Shown here: piece by piece, positions 29,145 through 42,130 of the stretch
How positions within the stretch are numbered: the first letter of the stretch is position 1
Layout of the letters: every line of letters begins with the position of its first letter
The notes under the pieces: generated by a model
What the model was told of the DNA's origin: nothing
Database searches by the model: none
Seen by the model: the letters and a program-made list of their open reading frames with translations, nothing else
Assembly (NCBI GenBank): GCA_963205115.1
Contig: CAUJHV010000005.1
Location: forward strand, 62,001-126,000
Reading direction: 5' to 3'
Length of the DNA stretch: 64,000 nt
Origin: Pseudomonadota bacterium
GTDB lineage: Bacteria; Pseudomonadota; Gammaproteobacteria; Burkholderiales; Burkholderiaceae_C
Program-made: the position numbers and the translations under genes

Positions 29145-30323
29145 TCAGCGCACCGAAGCGGCCGCGGGCATCGCGGCGCTCACCGTGGCTGCGGTCGCAG
29201 CCGGCAGATGCGTCGTGGCCAGCCACTTGCGGATGCGCTCGGCATCGGCGAAGCGCGAATAGCGGCCCGCGGAATCGAGCAGCACCATCGTCAGGCGACG
29301 TCCCGCCATCTGCGCCTGCATCACCAGGCAGCGGCCAGCGGCAGCGATGTAGCCCGTCTTCTGGAGCGAGATTTCCCAGTCCGGGTTGCCGATCAGGCCG
29401 TTGGTGCTGCGGAAGTGCACCATGCGTTCATCCGCGCCCACGGGCACCATGCTTTCCTTGCTCGTGGAAAAGCCGCGGATCACGTCGTGGCTGGACGCCG
29501 CATTCATCAGGCGCACCAGATCGGAGGCGCTGGAGCGGTTGTCCGGCGACAGGCCGGTGGCCTCCACGAAGCGCGTGTCGTGCATGCCCAGTTGCTGGGC
29601 CCGCTGGTTCATGGCCGCCACGAAGGCCGCGGAGCCGCCCGGGTAGTTGCGCGACAGCGCATGCGCCGCACGGTTCTCCGACGACATCAGCGCCAGTTGC
29701 AGCAGATCGCCACGCGTCAGACTGGTGCCGGCGGCCAGGCGCGAGCGCGAGCCCTGCGTCTCTTCGATGTCTGCCTGGTCCACGCTGAGTGTCTCGTCCA
29801 GCGGCAGCTTGGCTTCCACGACCACCAGCGCCGTCATCAGCTTGGTGATCGAGGCAATCGGAAGCACCGCATGGGAATTCTTGGAGAACAGCACCTGGTT
29901 GCTGTCCTGGTCGACCACCAGCGCGGCACCGGACTTCAATTCCAGCGGGTCGCCCACCGTGTGCAGACCCGACAGCGCGCCCACCGACATCACCGCCGGC
30001 TCGACGGGTACGGCCTGGCGGGCGGCCACGCGCACCAGACGGCCCTTGACCATGCGCACGCGTGGGCCCGACGCGCCGGCCACGCGCGCGGATCCGCGAC
30101 GGGTCGCCGCCGCAGCCTTGCGATTTTTAGCAGTTGCCGCAGATGAACGTGCTGGCACCCCAGCCTTGGCGGCGCGCTTGCCCGACACCTGCGTCTCGCC
30201 CCGGGTCTTGGCCTTGGCTTGCGCCGCCGGCACGGTCAACAGGAAGGCCACACTCAGCCCGACTGTCGCCAGCGCGCGCATCCACGTCAATTTCCAGAAT
30301 CCGGCCACGGAAGCTCTCCACAT
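29145..30323 (-). CDS. D-alanyl-D-alanine endopeptidase (PBP7/PbpG type)
   Basis: A periplasmic penicillin-binding protein of the S11 peptidase family that cleaves D-Ala-mDAP cross-links. A signal peptide ends at VPAAQAKA, then comes a basic low-complexity linker of about 90 residues. The catalytic domain has SITK (SxxK), SSEN (SxN-type) and QKTGYIAAAG (KTG), in the right order and spacing. The ATG at 30323 is taken; an ATG at 30281 would also give a complete signal peptide. PbpG-type function rather than carboxypeptidase is inferred from length and the lack of a C-terminal amphipathic anchor. Confidence 0.88.
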   Translation of the reverse strand: MWRASVAGFWKLTWMRALATVGLSVAFLLTVPAAQAKAKTRGETQVSGKRAAKAGVPARSSAATAKNRKAAAATRRGSARVAGASGPRVRMVKGRLVRVAARQAVPVEPAVMSVGALSGLHTVGDPLELKSGAALVVDQDSNQVLFSKNSHAVLPIASITKLMTALVVVEAKLPLDETLSVDQADIEETQGSRSRLAAGTSLTRGDLLQLALMSSENRAAHALSRNYPGGSAAFVAAMNQRAQQLGMHDTRFVEATGLSPDNRSSASDLVRLMNAASSHDVIRGFSTSKESMVPVGADERMVHFRSTNGLIGNPDWEISLQKTGYIAAAGRCLVMQAQMAGRRLTMVLLDSAGRYSRFADAERIRKWLATTHLPAATAATVSAAMPAAASVR

Positions 30324-30425
30324 CGCACGCAGTCTAAGAGACAGAGAAAACGAACGCAAGATCAGCCAGTTACGTTCGCATTCTCAAGTGACGCCTGCGA
30401 AAAGAAGCACCGTACCGGACTGGGT

Positions 30426-31967
30426 TCAACCCTGCGCGGCCACGCGTTCGGCGGAGCTTTGCAGTTTGTTCAACGCAGACAGGTAGGCCTTCGCCGACGC
30501 CACCACGATATCGGGGTCCGCCCCGACGCCATTGACCACGCGGCCGCCGTGCTGCAGCCGAACGGTCACCTCGCCCTGCGACTCTGTACTGCCTGAAGTG
30601 ATGGCATTGACAGAATAGAGCAACATTTCCGCCCCAGATTTGATCTGGGACTCCAGAGCCTTCAAACTGGCGTCGACCGGGCCATTGCCGTCGGACTCCG
30701 CATGGAATTCGCGCTCGCCCGCCGTGAACGCCACCTTGGCATGCGGACGCTCGCCCGTTTCCGAGTGCTGCGACAGCGCCAGCAGCCGGTAATGCTCGTG
30801 CGTTGGCGTCACGCTCTCGTCGCTGACCAGCGCGATGATGTCCTCGTCGAAGATGTCGCTCTTGCGGTCAGCCAGGTCCTTGAACCGGGCGAACGCCGCG
30901 TTGATCTCGCCTTCGGATTCCATGTCGATGCCCAACTCCTGGAGTCGCTGCTTGAACGCGTTGCGGCCGGACAGCTTGCCCAACACGATCTTGTTGGCGC
31001 TCCAGCCGACGTCCTCGGCTCGCATGATTTCGTAGGTATCGCGCGCCTTCAAGACCCCGTCCTGGTGGATCCCCGAAGCGTGGGCAAAGGCATTGGCGCC
31101 GACCACCGCCTTGTTCGGCTGCACGACGAAGCCGGTGGTCTGGGCCACCAGACGCGAAGCCGGCACGATCTGCGTCGTATCGATGCCCACCTCCAGACCG
31201 AAATGGTCGCGGCGCGTGCGCAAGGCCATCACGACCTCTTCCAGCGAGCAGTTGCCGGCCCGTTCACCCAAGCCGTTGATCGTGCATTCGATCTGGCGTG
31301 CGCCGCCGAGCATCACGCCGGCCAGCGAATTCGCCACCGCCATGCCCAGGTCGTTGTGGCAGTGGACGGACCAGATCGCCTTGTCGGAGTTGGGCACCCG
31401 TTCGCGCAGCGAGCGGATGAACGCGCCGTACATCTCCGGCACGGCATAGCCCACCGTATCGGGGATGTTGATGGTCGTCGCGCCTTCGGCGATGACGGTC
31501 TCGATCACGCGGCACAGGAAGTCGGGGTCCGACCGGGAGCCGTCTTCGGCCGAGAACTCGACGTCAGCGGCCAGGTTGCGTGCAAAGCGCACCGCCTGCT
31601 TGGACTGCTCGAAAACCTGCTCGCGCGTCATGCGCAGCTTTTTCTCCATGTGGAGTTCGCTGGTGGCAATGAAGGTGTGGATGCGCGAACGCGCGGCCCC
31701 CTTCAGCGCTTCGGCCGCACGCGAGATGTCGCGGTCGTTGGCGCGTGCCAGCGAGCACACCGTGCTGTCCTTGATGACCGCGGCGATCGACTTGACCGCC
31801 TCGAAGTCGCCATTGCTCGACGCCGCAAAGCCGGCCTCGATCACGTCCACTCGCAAACGCTCCAGCTGGCGCGCGATGCGCAGCTTCTCTTCGCGCGTCA
31901 TGGAGGCACCGGGCGACTGCTCGCCGTCGCGCAAGGTGGTGTCGAAGATGATGAGCTTGTCGGTCAT
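30426..31967 (-). CDS. leuA: 2-isopropylmalate synthase LeuA
   Basis: A 513-residue enzyme that condenses acetyl-CoA with 2-oxoisovalerate in the first committed step to leucine. The TIM-barrel signature [12 protein letters not shown], metal ligands within [16 protein letters not shown] and the C-terminal LeuA allosteric domain (about residues 390-513), where leucine binds, are all present. It is the last gene of an ilvB-ilvH-ilvC-pssA-leuA series on this strand and lies behind a leucine-coding leader and a terminator hairpin. Confidence 0.97.
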   Translation of the reverse strand: MTDKLIIFDTTLRDGEQSPGASMTREEKLRIARQLERLRVDVIEAGFAASSNGDFEAVKSIAAVIKDSTVCSLARANDRDISRAAEALKGAARSRIHTFIATSELHMEKKLRMTREQVFEQSKQAVRFARNLAADVEFSAEDGSRSDPDFLCRVIETVIAEGATTINIPDTVGYAVPEMYGAFIRSLRERVPNSDKAIWSVHCHNDLGMAVANSLAGVMLGGARQIECTINGLGERAGNCSLEEVVMALRTRRDHFGLEVGIDTTQIVPASRLVAQTTGFVVQPNKAVVGANAFAHASGIHQDGVLKARDTYEIMRAEDVGWSANKIVLGKLSGRNAFKQRLQELGIDMESEGEINAAFARFKDLADRKSDIFDEDIIALVSDESVTPTHEHYRLLALSQHSETGERPHAKVAFTAGEREFHAESDGNGPVDASLKALESQIKSGAEMLLYSVNAITSGSTESQGEVTVRLQHGGRVVNGVGADPDIVVASAKAYLSALNKLQSSAERVAAQG

Positions 31968-32004
31968 GGATCACTCCGTGGGTTGCACGCAGCTGGTGGG
32001 AACA

Positions 32005-32044
32005 GAAAACAAAACGGCCCGCTGCGTTGCGCTGGGCGGGCCGT
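32005..32044 (-). terminator. Attenuator terminator in the leuA leader
   Basis: A perfect 9-bp stem (32036-32044 with 32014-32022, GCGGGCCGT / ACGGCCCGC) is followed on the - strand by TTTTGTTTT. It lies between the leucine leader peptide and leuA. A six-base stretch inside its loop (32029-32034) is complementary to the end of the leader reading frame (32078-32083), offering an alternative pairing that could prevent the stem from forming. Confidence 0.8.
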
Positions 32045-32076
32045 CGTTCCGGATGGGGAAATAAAGTCGTGGACGA

Positions 32077-32133
32077 TCAGCGCGCCTGGGGCACTCCTAG
32101 AAGCAGCAGCGGTAGCAGTCGCAGACGGATCAT
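32077..32133 (-). CDS. Leucine leader peptide (leuL-type) before leuA
   Basis: An 18-codon reading frame encoding MIRLRLLPLLLLGVPQAR, with seven leucines, two of them the codon CTA, which is uncommon in such GC-rich DNA. It is followed by a rho-independent terminator and then leuA, the classic layout of transcriptional attenuation. Ribosome stalling at leucine codons when charged tRNA-Leu is scarce would favour read-through into leuA. No strong ribosome site is visible; a GTG directly upstream is an alternative start. It lies between the pssA stop and leuA. Confidence 0.78.
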   Translation of the reverse strand: MIRLRLLPLLLLGVPQAR

Positions 32134-32178
32134 CACGCGAGCAATGTATCACAGGGCGCCGAAACCGCCCCAGGAAGG

Positions 32179-33018
32179 CTATCGGTGCAGGCCGATCTCG
32201 TCGGGCTCGTCGGTGGACGTGGCAATCACGCTCACCGGTTTGCCCTTCATCTTGCGCCAGGCATAGACCACATAGCCGGACAGGCCATAGAGGCAGAAGA
32301 TGCCGAAAAGCACGACGGGCGGATTGATGTTGACCAGCGCGATGCCCAGCGCGATGGCCACGATGACCGCAAACGGCACCGTGCGTCGCCCGCCCACCGA
32401 CTTGAAGCTGTAGAACGGTGCGTTGGTGACCATCGACAGCCCCGCGTACAGCGTGACGCCGAAGGCTGTCCAGGCCAGCCAGTCGCCCTTGCCGGCGCGG
32501 CCGTAGCCCAGCTCGGTCATCACGAAGATCAGCCCGATGACCAGCGACGCCGCCGCCGGACTGGGCAGCCCCTGGAAGAAGCGCTTGTCGACGACGCCGA
32601 TATTGACGTTGAAGCGCGCCAGGCGCAGCGCCGCGGCCGAGCAGTAGACGAAAGACGCGATCCAGCCCGGCTTGCCCAGGCCCTTGAGGCCCCACTCGAG
32701 CATGATCAGCGCCGGCGCCAGGCCAAAGCTGACCATGTCGCACAGGCTGTCCATCTGCTCGCCGAAGGCGCTCTGCGTATTCGTCATGCGCGCGACACGC
32801 CCATCGAGGCTGTCGAGCACGGCGGCCACGAAGATGCCCACGCAGGCGGTGCCGAAGCTGCCGTCCATGGCCATCACGATGGCATAGAAGCCGGAGAACA
32901 GCGCCGCCAGCGTGATGGCGTTGGGCAGCACATAGATGCCCTTGCGCCGAGGCCGGCGCAGTTCGACGGCTTCGTGTTCCGGATCGCCGAGCGGCGGCCG
33001 CTGGGGGGTGTCGTTCAT
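32179..33018 (-). CDS. pssA: CDP-diacylglycerol-serine O-phosphatidyltransferase PssA
   Basis: A 279-residue integral membrane enzyme that makes phosphatidylserine, the precursor of phosphatidylethanolamine. The CDP-alcohol phosphotransferase motif is complete in LDGRVARMTNTQSAFGEQMD and the following SLCD (DGxxAR...G...D...D). Several hydrophobic helices surround it, starting with the family's N-terminal YVLPNAITLAALFSGFYAI. The ATG at 33018 is preferred to those upstream. Its place between ilvC and leuA is common in Burkholderiales. Confidence 0.94.
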   Translation of the reverse strand: MNDTPQRPPLGDPEHEAVELRRPRRKGIYVLPNAITLAALFSGFYAIVMAMDGSFGTACVGIFVAAVLDSLDGRVARMTNTQSAFGEQMDSLCDMVSFGLAPALIMLEWGLKGLGKPGWIASFVYCSAAALRLARFNVNIGVVDKRFFQGLPSPAAASLVIGLIFVMTELGYGRAGKGDWLAWTAFGVTLYAGLSMVTNAPFYSFKSVGGRRTVPFAVIVAIALGIALVNINPPVVLFGIFCLYGLSGYVVYAWRKMKGKPVSVIATSTDEPDEIGLHR

Positions 33019-33105
33019 GTCATGCAGCATAGCGCGCCGGCCGCGGCACGCGCCGGGCGGTGTGAGACCGCCCGGGGTGCACACGCCGGCACGGCCGGCG
33101 CAGGC

Positions 33106-34765
<1,660 letters not shown>

Positions 34766-34935
34766 GGGAATTTCCTCGGGGCGCGCTCTTCAGGACGCCG
34801 GCGGTAACCGACGGCCCTTGGCCACGCCCGGTGGGTGGATGACGTGTCGTGTGGTGAGGCTGCGCTGGCGCCCGCTGTACCGCGCCGCATGCCCGGCGCG
34901 GTAACGCCGGACACGCACGCGGCACGCGCGGTGCG

Positions 34936-36714
34936 TCAGAGGTCTTCCGACCCCAGCAGCATCTCCGTGATGCCCTTGCCCGCCTGGACCATCGGCCAGA
35001 CGTTTTCGGTCGGATCGGTGCGCACGTCGAGAAACACCGTCCGGTCCTTCAAGCGGATCATTTCCTTGAGCGCCGGTTCGACATCGGCCGGCGACTCGAT
35101 CTTGAGGCCCACGTGGCCATAGGCCTCGGCGAGCTTCACGAAATCGGGCAGCGCGTCCATGTAGCTGTGCGAATAGCGGCCGCCGTAATCGAGCTCCTGC
35201 CACTGCCGCACCATGCCCAGGTAGCGGTTGTTCAGCGCAATGATCTTGACGGGCGTGTCGTACTGCTTGCAGGTGGACAGCTCCTGGATGCACATCTGGA
35301 TCGAGCCCTCGCCCGTGATGCAGAAGACATCCGCCTGCGGCTTGGCCAGCTTGATGCCCATGGCGTACGGCAGGCCCACGCCCATCGTGCCCAGGCCGCC
35401 GGAGTTGATCCAGCGACGCGGCTCGTCGAAGCCGTAGTACTGCGCCGCCCACATCTGGTGCTGGCCGACGTCGGAGGTGACGTAGACGTCCTGGCCGCGC
35501 GTCAGGCGGTGCAGCGTCTCCACCACCATCTGCGGCTTGATGACCTCAGTGCTGGGCTTGTACTTCAGGCACTCGCGGCCACGCCACTCGTTGACCTGGT
35601 TCCACCACGCCTGCAGCGCCGCCGCGTCGGGGCGCTGCTGCGCCTCGCGGATCTGCGCGATCAGCTCCTGCAGCACGTCCTTGACGTCGCCCACGATGGG
35701 GATGTCGACCTTCACGCGCTTGGAGATGCTGGAGGGGTCGATATCGACGTGGATGATCTTGCGTTCGACCGATGCGAAGTGCTTCGGGTTGCCGATGACG
35801 CGGTCGTCGAAGCGCGCGCCCACGGCCAGCAGCACGTCGCAGTGCTGCATGGTCATGTTGGCTTCGTAGGTGCCGTGCATGCCCAGCATGCCCAGGAAGC
35901 GCGGGTCGCCCGCCGGCACCGCGCCCAGGCCCATCAGCGTGTTCGTGCACGGAAAACCGACCAGGTCGATCAGTTCGCGCAGCTCGGCCGAGGCCTCGCC
36001 CAGGATCACGCCGCCGCCGGTATAGATATACGGCCGCTTGGCGGCCAGCAGCAGCTGCACGGCCTTGCGGATCTGGCCCGCATGGCCCTTGCGCACCGGG
36101 TTGTACGAGCGCATCTCGACCGTTTCCGGGTAGTGGAACGGCGCGGTCTTCAGCGAGACGTCCTTCGGGATGTCCACCACCACCGGGCCGGGGCGGCCGG
36201 AGCGGGCGATGTGGAAGGCCTTCTTCAGCGTCAGCGCCAGGTCGCGCACGTCCTTGACCAGGAAGTTGTGCTTGACCACCGGGCGCGTGATGCCCACGGT
36301 GTCGCACTCCTGGAAGGCATCCAGGCCGATCGCCGGCGTGGGAACCTGCCCGGTGATGATCACCATCGGGATCGAGTCCATGTAGGCGGTGGCAATGCCG
36401 GTGACGGCATTGGTCACACCAGGACCCGAGGTCACCAGCGCCACGCCCACGTCGCCCGTGGCACGCGCATAACCGTCGGCCGCGTGCACGGCCGCCTGTT
36501 CATGGCGTACGAGCACGTGCTCGATGGTGTTCTGCTTGTACAGCGCGTCGTAGATGTACAGCACCGAACCGCCGGGATAGCCCCAGAGGTACTTGACGTT
36601 TTCGGCCTGCAGACAGCGGACGAGGATTTCCGACCCGTTGGGGTCGGCGGAGGGGGAGGAGGAATTCGGTTGTGCCGATGCGGCACGCTTGACTTCCGCG
36701 GCAGACATGTCCAT
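34936..36714 (-). CDS. ilvB: Acetolactate synthase large (catalytic) subunit
   Basis: A 592-residue thiamine-diphosphate enzyme that condenses pyruvate with pyruvate or 2-oxobutyrate. The catalytic glutamate lies in [18 protein letters not shown], the FAD-binding middle domain follows, and the TPP motif reads [19 protein letters not shown] near the C-terminus. The start at 36714 is preceded by AAAGG at good spacing; the next ATG (36708) is possible. A variable Ser/Pro-rich stretch of about 25 residues precedes the core. Confidence 0.96.
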   Translation of the reverse strand: MDMSAAEVKRAASAQPNSSSPSADPNGSEILVRCLQAENVKYLWGYPGGSVLYIYDALYKQNTIEHVLVRHEQAAVHAADGYARATGDVGVALVTSGPGVTNAVTGIATAYMDSIPMVIITGQVPTPAIGLDAFQECDTVGITRPVVKHNFLVKDVRDLALTLKKAFHIARSGRPGPVVVDIPKDVSLKTAPFHYPETVEMRSYNPVRKGHAGQIRKAVQLLLAAKRPYIYTGGGVILGEASAELRELIDLVGFPCTNTLMGLGAVPAGDPRFLGMLGMHGTYEANMTMQHCDVLLAVGARFDDRVIGNPKHFASVERKIIHVDIDPSSISKRVKVDIPIVGDVKDVLQELIAQIREAQQRPDAAALQAWWNQVNEWRGRECLKYKPSTEVIKPQMVVETLHRLTRGQDVYVTSDVGQHQMWAAQYYGFDEPRRWINSGGLGTMGVGLPYAMGIKLAKPQADVFCITGEGSIQMCIQELSTCKQYDTPVKIIALNNRYLGMVRQWQELDYGGRYSHSYMDALPDFVKLAEAYGHVGLKIESPADVEPALKEMIRLKDRTVFLDVRTDPTENVWPMVQAGKGITEMLLGSEDL

Positions 36715-36962
36715 TTCGAACCTTTGTGAATTTCTCTGACGAAAAACCATCGGTGCACCGTCACGCGCCCTCGTGAGGCGGCTTTGGTGCCTGCGCGGTC
36801 AAAACACCGCCTGCTGCCGTCAGCAGGCCGGCCTGAGACCAGATCTCGCTTTGTGCGAAGCAGCATTATTGCATTTCGTGACGAACTGCCGGCTGGCCAA
36901 AAGTGCAGTGACATAATCCGCGCCGTCTTCAGCTGGGGCCCTGTCGCCCCGAAAAGCGACGT

Positions 36963-37529
36963 TTGGCTACCGAGCAAGAACTGACGAGCTTCCTGCGTGG
37001 GATCGAGAAGCGTGCGTTCAAGCGCACGTCCTTCGCCGTTCGCGATGAGGACGCGGCCCTGGACATCGTCCAGGACGCCATGATCCGGCTGGCGGAGCGC
37101 TACGCCGATCGCCCGGCCGAGGAATTGCCGCTGGTGTTCCAGCGCATCCTGTCCAACGCCACGATGGACTGGTTCCGGCGCCAGAAGGTCCGAAATGCGG
37201 TCATTTCCAACCTTTCGGACTTCGAGGGCTCGTCCGAAGATGGCGACTTCGACCTGCTCGAGAGCCTGGAATCCGCCGACGGCGCCCTGGGCGCCGAAAG
37301 CGCCGCCGACACCGTCGGGCGGGCACAAATCCTGCAAGCGATCGAGGTCGAAGTCGCGGCACTTCCCAACCGTCAACGGGAAGCCTTCCTGCTGCGTTAC
37401 TGGGAGGAATTCGACGTGGCCGAAACCGCAGAAGCGATGGGATGTTCCGAGGGCAGTGTGAAGACACATTGCTCCCGAGCCGTACATGCGTTGGCCAAAG
37501 CACTCAAATCCAAGGGAATTACGTTGTGA
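36963..37529 (+). CDS. ECF-like RNA polymerase sigma factor
   Basis: A 188-residue sigma-70 family protein with region 2 (DAALDIVQDAMIRLAERY, then LSNATMDWFRRQKVRN) and region 4 (LPNRQREAFLLRYWEEFDVAETAEAMGCSEGSVKTHCSRAVHAL). Regions 1 and 3 are absent. The start codon is TTG at 36963. Its stop overlaps the GTG of the next gene, a one-helix membrane protein that may be its anti-sigma factor. The set that follows (DUF3619, DUF3106, RDD, LOG) is a conserved Burkholderiales neighbourhood; its regulon is unknown. Confidence 0.9.
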   Translation: MATEQELTSFLRGIEKRAFKRTSFAVRDEDAALDIVQDAMIRLAERYADRPAEELPLVFQRILSNATMDWFRRQKVRNAVISNLSDFEGSSEDGDFDLLESLESADGALGAESAADTVGRAQILQAIEVEVAALPNRQREAFLLRYWEEFDVAETAEAMGCSEGSVKTHCSRAVHALAKALKSKGITL

Positions 37530-37957
37530 TCCGCGCCGACACCCAAGCGCCGGCCCTGCACCGGCAACAAGCTCTCGAGGCCCGTTTCGGCCTGCGTGTG
37601 GCGGCAGTCATCGATGAGGCCCCGCTGGGCCACGACATCCAGGAACGCCTGCGCATCGCCCGCGAGAACGCGGTTTCGCATGCCCGCAGCGCGCGGCGTC
37701 TGGCCGCTGCGCCGGCCGTCCAGGTGCACACCTCCGGCACCGCCACGCTCGGCGGCACGCCCTGGTGGGCCCGCCTGGCCTCGTTCGTTCCGCTGCTCGT
37801 GCTGAGCCTGGGGCTGCTGATGGTCATCCAGCTCGACACCCGCGAGCAGATCCACGCCGCCGCCGAAATCGACACGCTGCTGCTCGCAGATAGCCTGCCG
37901 CCGCGCGCCTACACAGACCCCGGCTTCGCCGAATTCCTCAAGCAGGTCCAGCCATGA
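37526..37957 (+). CDS. DUF3619-family one-helix membrane protein, possible anti-sigma factor
   Basis: A 143-residue protein with a soluble N-terminal half (about 70 residues, cytoplasmic by topology), one transmembrane segment near residues 81-101 (WARLASFVPLLVLSLGLLMV) and a short outer tail. It starts with GTG overlapping the sigma factor stop, so the two are translationally coupled. Coupling to an ECF-like sigma factor plus this topology suggests an anti-sigma role; no zinc-binding anti-sigma motif is visible, so this is inference. Confidence 0.75.
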   Translation: MIRADTQAPALHRQQALEARFGLRVAAVIDEAPLGHDIQERLRIARENAVSHARSARRLAAAPAVQVHTSGTATLGGTPWWARLASFVPLLVLSLGLLMVIQLDTREQIHAAAEIDTLLLADSLPPRAYTDPGFAEFLKQVQP

Positions 37958-38766
37958 AGCCTGCCGCACCGCAAGCCCGGGCCGCGGTCTCGCGGTTCGC
38001 GGGTCTGCGGTGGGGCGCTCTGCTCGTGCTGGCGATTGGTGTGTCGGGCCTGGTCATGGCCCAGGTGCCGGCGACCACCGCAAACCCCACCAAGACGGCG
38101 GCCCCACGGGCCGAAGTCGGCCCGGCATGGGCTTCGCTGACGGTCGCCCAGCAGCAGGCCCTGGGGCCGCTCAAGCCCGAATGGAGCTCGATCGAGGCCA
38201 CGCGCAAGCAGAAGTGGCTGGAGATCGCGGCCCAGATCCCCACCATGCCCGCCGACGACCGCAACCGCATCCAGCAGCGCATGGCCGAGTGGGTCCGCAT
38301 GTCGCCGGCCGAGCGGGGCCGCGCACGCATGCAGTACCAGGAGGCGCGGCGGCTGTCGCCCGGCCAGCTCGAAGAGCGCTGGCAGGCCTACGAGGCCCTG
38401 CCAACCGACCAGCGCCAGGCGCTGGCAGCATCCGCGGCCCAGCCGGCCCGCAAGCCAGCGACCAAGCCCGCCGTGACGGCCACCGGCAAGGTCGTCGCCA
38501 ACAACGACCCGGTCGTCAAGCGGAATACCGTGCGCCCCGCACCAACCGGCGGCGCGCCCAAGCCCGTCGGTCCCACGGTGGTGCAATCCCGGCCCGGCGC
38601 CACGACCTCGCTGGTCACCGACCGCCCGGCGCCCCCGCTGCACCAGCAGGTGGGCATGCCCAAGGTCAACGCCAGCGCCGGATTCGTCGACCCGGAAACC
38701 CTGCTGCCGCGCCGCGGGCCGCAAGGCGCTGCCGCGCAGACCGTCGCGCCCTCCGGCCGACCCTGA
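37954..38766 (+). CDS. DUF3106-family exported protein
   Basis: A 270-residue protein with a hydrophobic N-terminal segment (GALLVLAIGVSGLVMAQ) that is a signal peptide or anchor. Residues 45-150 contain repeated units of the pattern LxPxxxxWxxxxxxRKxKWLxIA and MSPxERxxxRxxxxEARRLSP, typical of DUF3106. The remaining tail is proline-rich and disordered. It is coupled to the preceding gene by an ATGA overlap. Function is unknown; a periplasmic partner of the sigma/DUF3619 pair would fit the order. Confidence 0.8.
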   Translation: MKPAAPQARAAVSRFAGLRWGALLVLAIGVSGLVMAQVPATTANPTKTAAPRAEVGPAWASLTVAQQQALGPLKPEWSSIEATRKQKWLEIAAQIPTMPADDRNRIQQRMAEWVRMSPAERGRARMQYQEARRLSPGQLEERWQAYEALPTDQRQALAASAAQPARKPATKPAVTATGKVVANNDPVVKRNTVRPAPTGGAPKPVGPTVVQSRPGATTSLVTDRPAPPLHQQVGMPKVNASAGFVDPETLLPRRGPQGAAAQTVAPSGRP

Positions 38767-38823
38767 CGGGCATCGGCGGTCGCTGCGCGACCGGCACGCC
38801 GGTACCGTTCGGCCGCGACCCCC

Positions 38824-39360
38824 ATGCAGACCAGCCCCCAGGACATCCTCAGCGCCACACCGGACCCGCTCGCGCCCGCCGTGTGGCGCCGGCTGGCATG
38901 CATGGGCTATGAGCTGGTCGTCCTGTTCGGCGTGGTCATGCTCACCGGCCTCTTCTATGGCGCGGTGACGCAGCAGCGGCATGCCCTGCAGGGCCAGCTG
39001 GGCCTGCGCGTGCTGCTGGTGCTGGCCATCGGGCTGTACTTCGTCGTGTTCTGGGTTCGCGGCGGGCAGACGCTGCCGATGAAGACCTGGCACATCCGGC
39101 TGGTGTCGCGTGACGGTGGGCGCGTCACGCCCGGTCGTGCCATCGCGCGCTACTTGCTGGCATGGCTGTGGTTGCTGCCGGCACTGGCCATCGCCCACTT
39201 CTCGGGCCTGTCCAGCGGCGCCGCCTTCAGCGGCGCGATCGCTGCGGGCATCCTGGGCTACGCCGGGCTGACCCGGCTGCATCCGTCGCGACAGTTCTGG
39301 CACGACGTGGTCTGCGGCACGCGGCTCATCGACAGCCGACAGCCGCCGTCCGCCGCCTGA
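38824..39360 (+). CDS. RDD-family membrane protein
   Basis: A 178-residue protein with about four membrane helices. The family motif around the first helix is WRRLACMGYELVVLFGV (arginine, then acidic residue in the helix) and the second is RGGQTLPMKTWHIRLV. RDD proteins are small membrane proteins of mostly unknown function, some linked to ion exchange. It follows the DUF3106 gene by 57 bases. Confidence 0.85.
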   Translation: MQTSPQDILSATPDPLAPAVWRRLACMGYELVVLFGVVMLTGLFYGAVTQQRHALQGQLGLRVLLVLAIGLYFVVFWVRGGQTLPMKTWHIRLVSRDGGRVTPGRAIARYLLAWLWLLPALAIAHFSGLSSGAAFSGAIAAGILGYAGLTRLHPSRQFWHDVVCGTRLIDSRQPPSAA

Positions 39361-39403
39361 CCCTCGCGGGCCGTCGCAGCAGCGCCTCCGGCACAATCCA
39401 CAC

Positions 39404-40012
39404 ATGAGCGAATCTGCTGCCGAACCCCGCCCTGGCCTGTCGGTCTGCGTCTATTGCGGCTCACGAAGCGGCGCATCGCCCGCCTATGCCCAAGCCGCCG
39501 TGGCGCTGGGCAGCCAGATCGGCCGGCGCGGCTGGCAGTTGGTCTATGGTGGCGGAAACGTCGGCCTGATGGGCATCGTGGCCGACGCCACGATGGCCGC
39601 CGGCGGCCGCACGGTCGGCGTCATTCCGAAGTCACTCGTGTCGCGCGAAGTGGGTCACCGTGGCCTGCACGAACTGCACGTGGTCGACACCATGCACCAA
39701 CGCAAGCAGATGATGGCCGAGCGCGCCGACGTCTTCGTCGCCCTGCCCGGGGGCATCGGCACGCTGGAAGAGCTGTACGAGGTCTGGACCTGGCGCCAGC
39801 TGGGCTACCACGACCGGCCCATCGGCCTGCTCAACGTGGGCGGCTACTACGACCTGCTGCTGGGTTTCATGCGCCACAGCCTGGCGCAAGGCTTCCTGAA
39901 CGAGACGCAGATGGACTTCGTCCATGTCGACGACGATCCGGTGGCACTGCTCGAGCACCTGCATCGCAGCGCGACGGGCGCCCTGGCGCCCGACGACTTC
40001 ACGCGGATCTGA
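39404..40012 (+). CDS. LOG-family protein (nucleoside 5'-monophosphate phosphoribohydrolase type)
   Basis: A 202-residue Rossmann-fold protein starting near VCVYCGSRSGASPAY, with the paired signature GGGNVGLMG and the catalytic PGGIGTLEEL plus MHQRKQMMAERAD. LOG proteins cleave the N-glycosidic bond of nucleotides such as AMP; plant members release cytokinins. It is the last gene of the block and converges with the PII gene (21 bases apart). Confidence 0.92.
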   Translation: MSESAAEPRPGLSVCVYCGSRSGASPAYAQAAVALGSQIGRRGWQLVYGGGNVGLMGIVADATMAAGGRTVGVIPKSLVSREVGHRGLHELHVVDTMHQRKQMMAERADVFVALPGGIGTLEELYEVWTWRQLGYHDRPIGLLNVGGYYDLLLGFMRHSLAQGFLNETQMDFVHVDDDPVALLEHLHRSATGALAPDDFTRI

Positions 40013-40033
40013 GACGCGCGCCCGCTGGGACGA

Positions 40034-42106
<2,073 letters not shown>

Positions 42107-42130
42107 CGGATGGCTTTCGGCAACGACTCG

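Noticed and set aside
36776..36876. A possible leader peptide before ilvB starting MLLRTKRD
   Set aside because: It has no cluster of branched-chain amino acid codons and no clear ribosome site.
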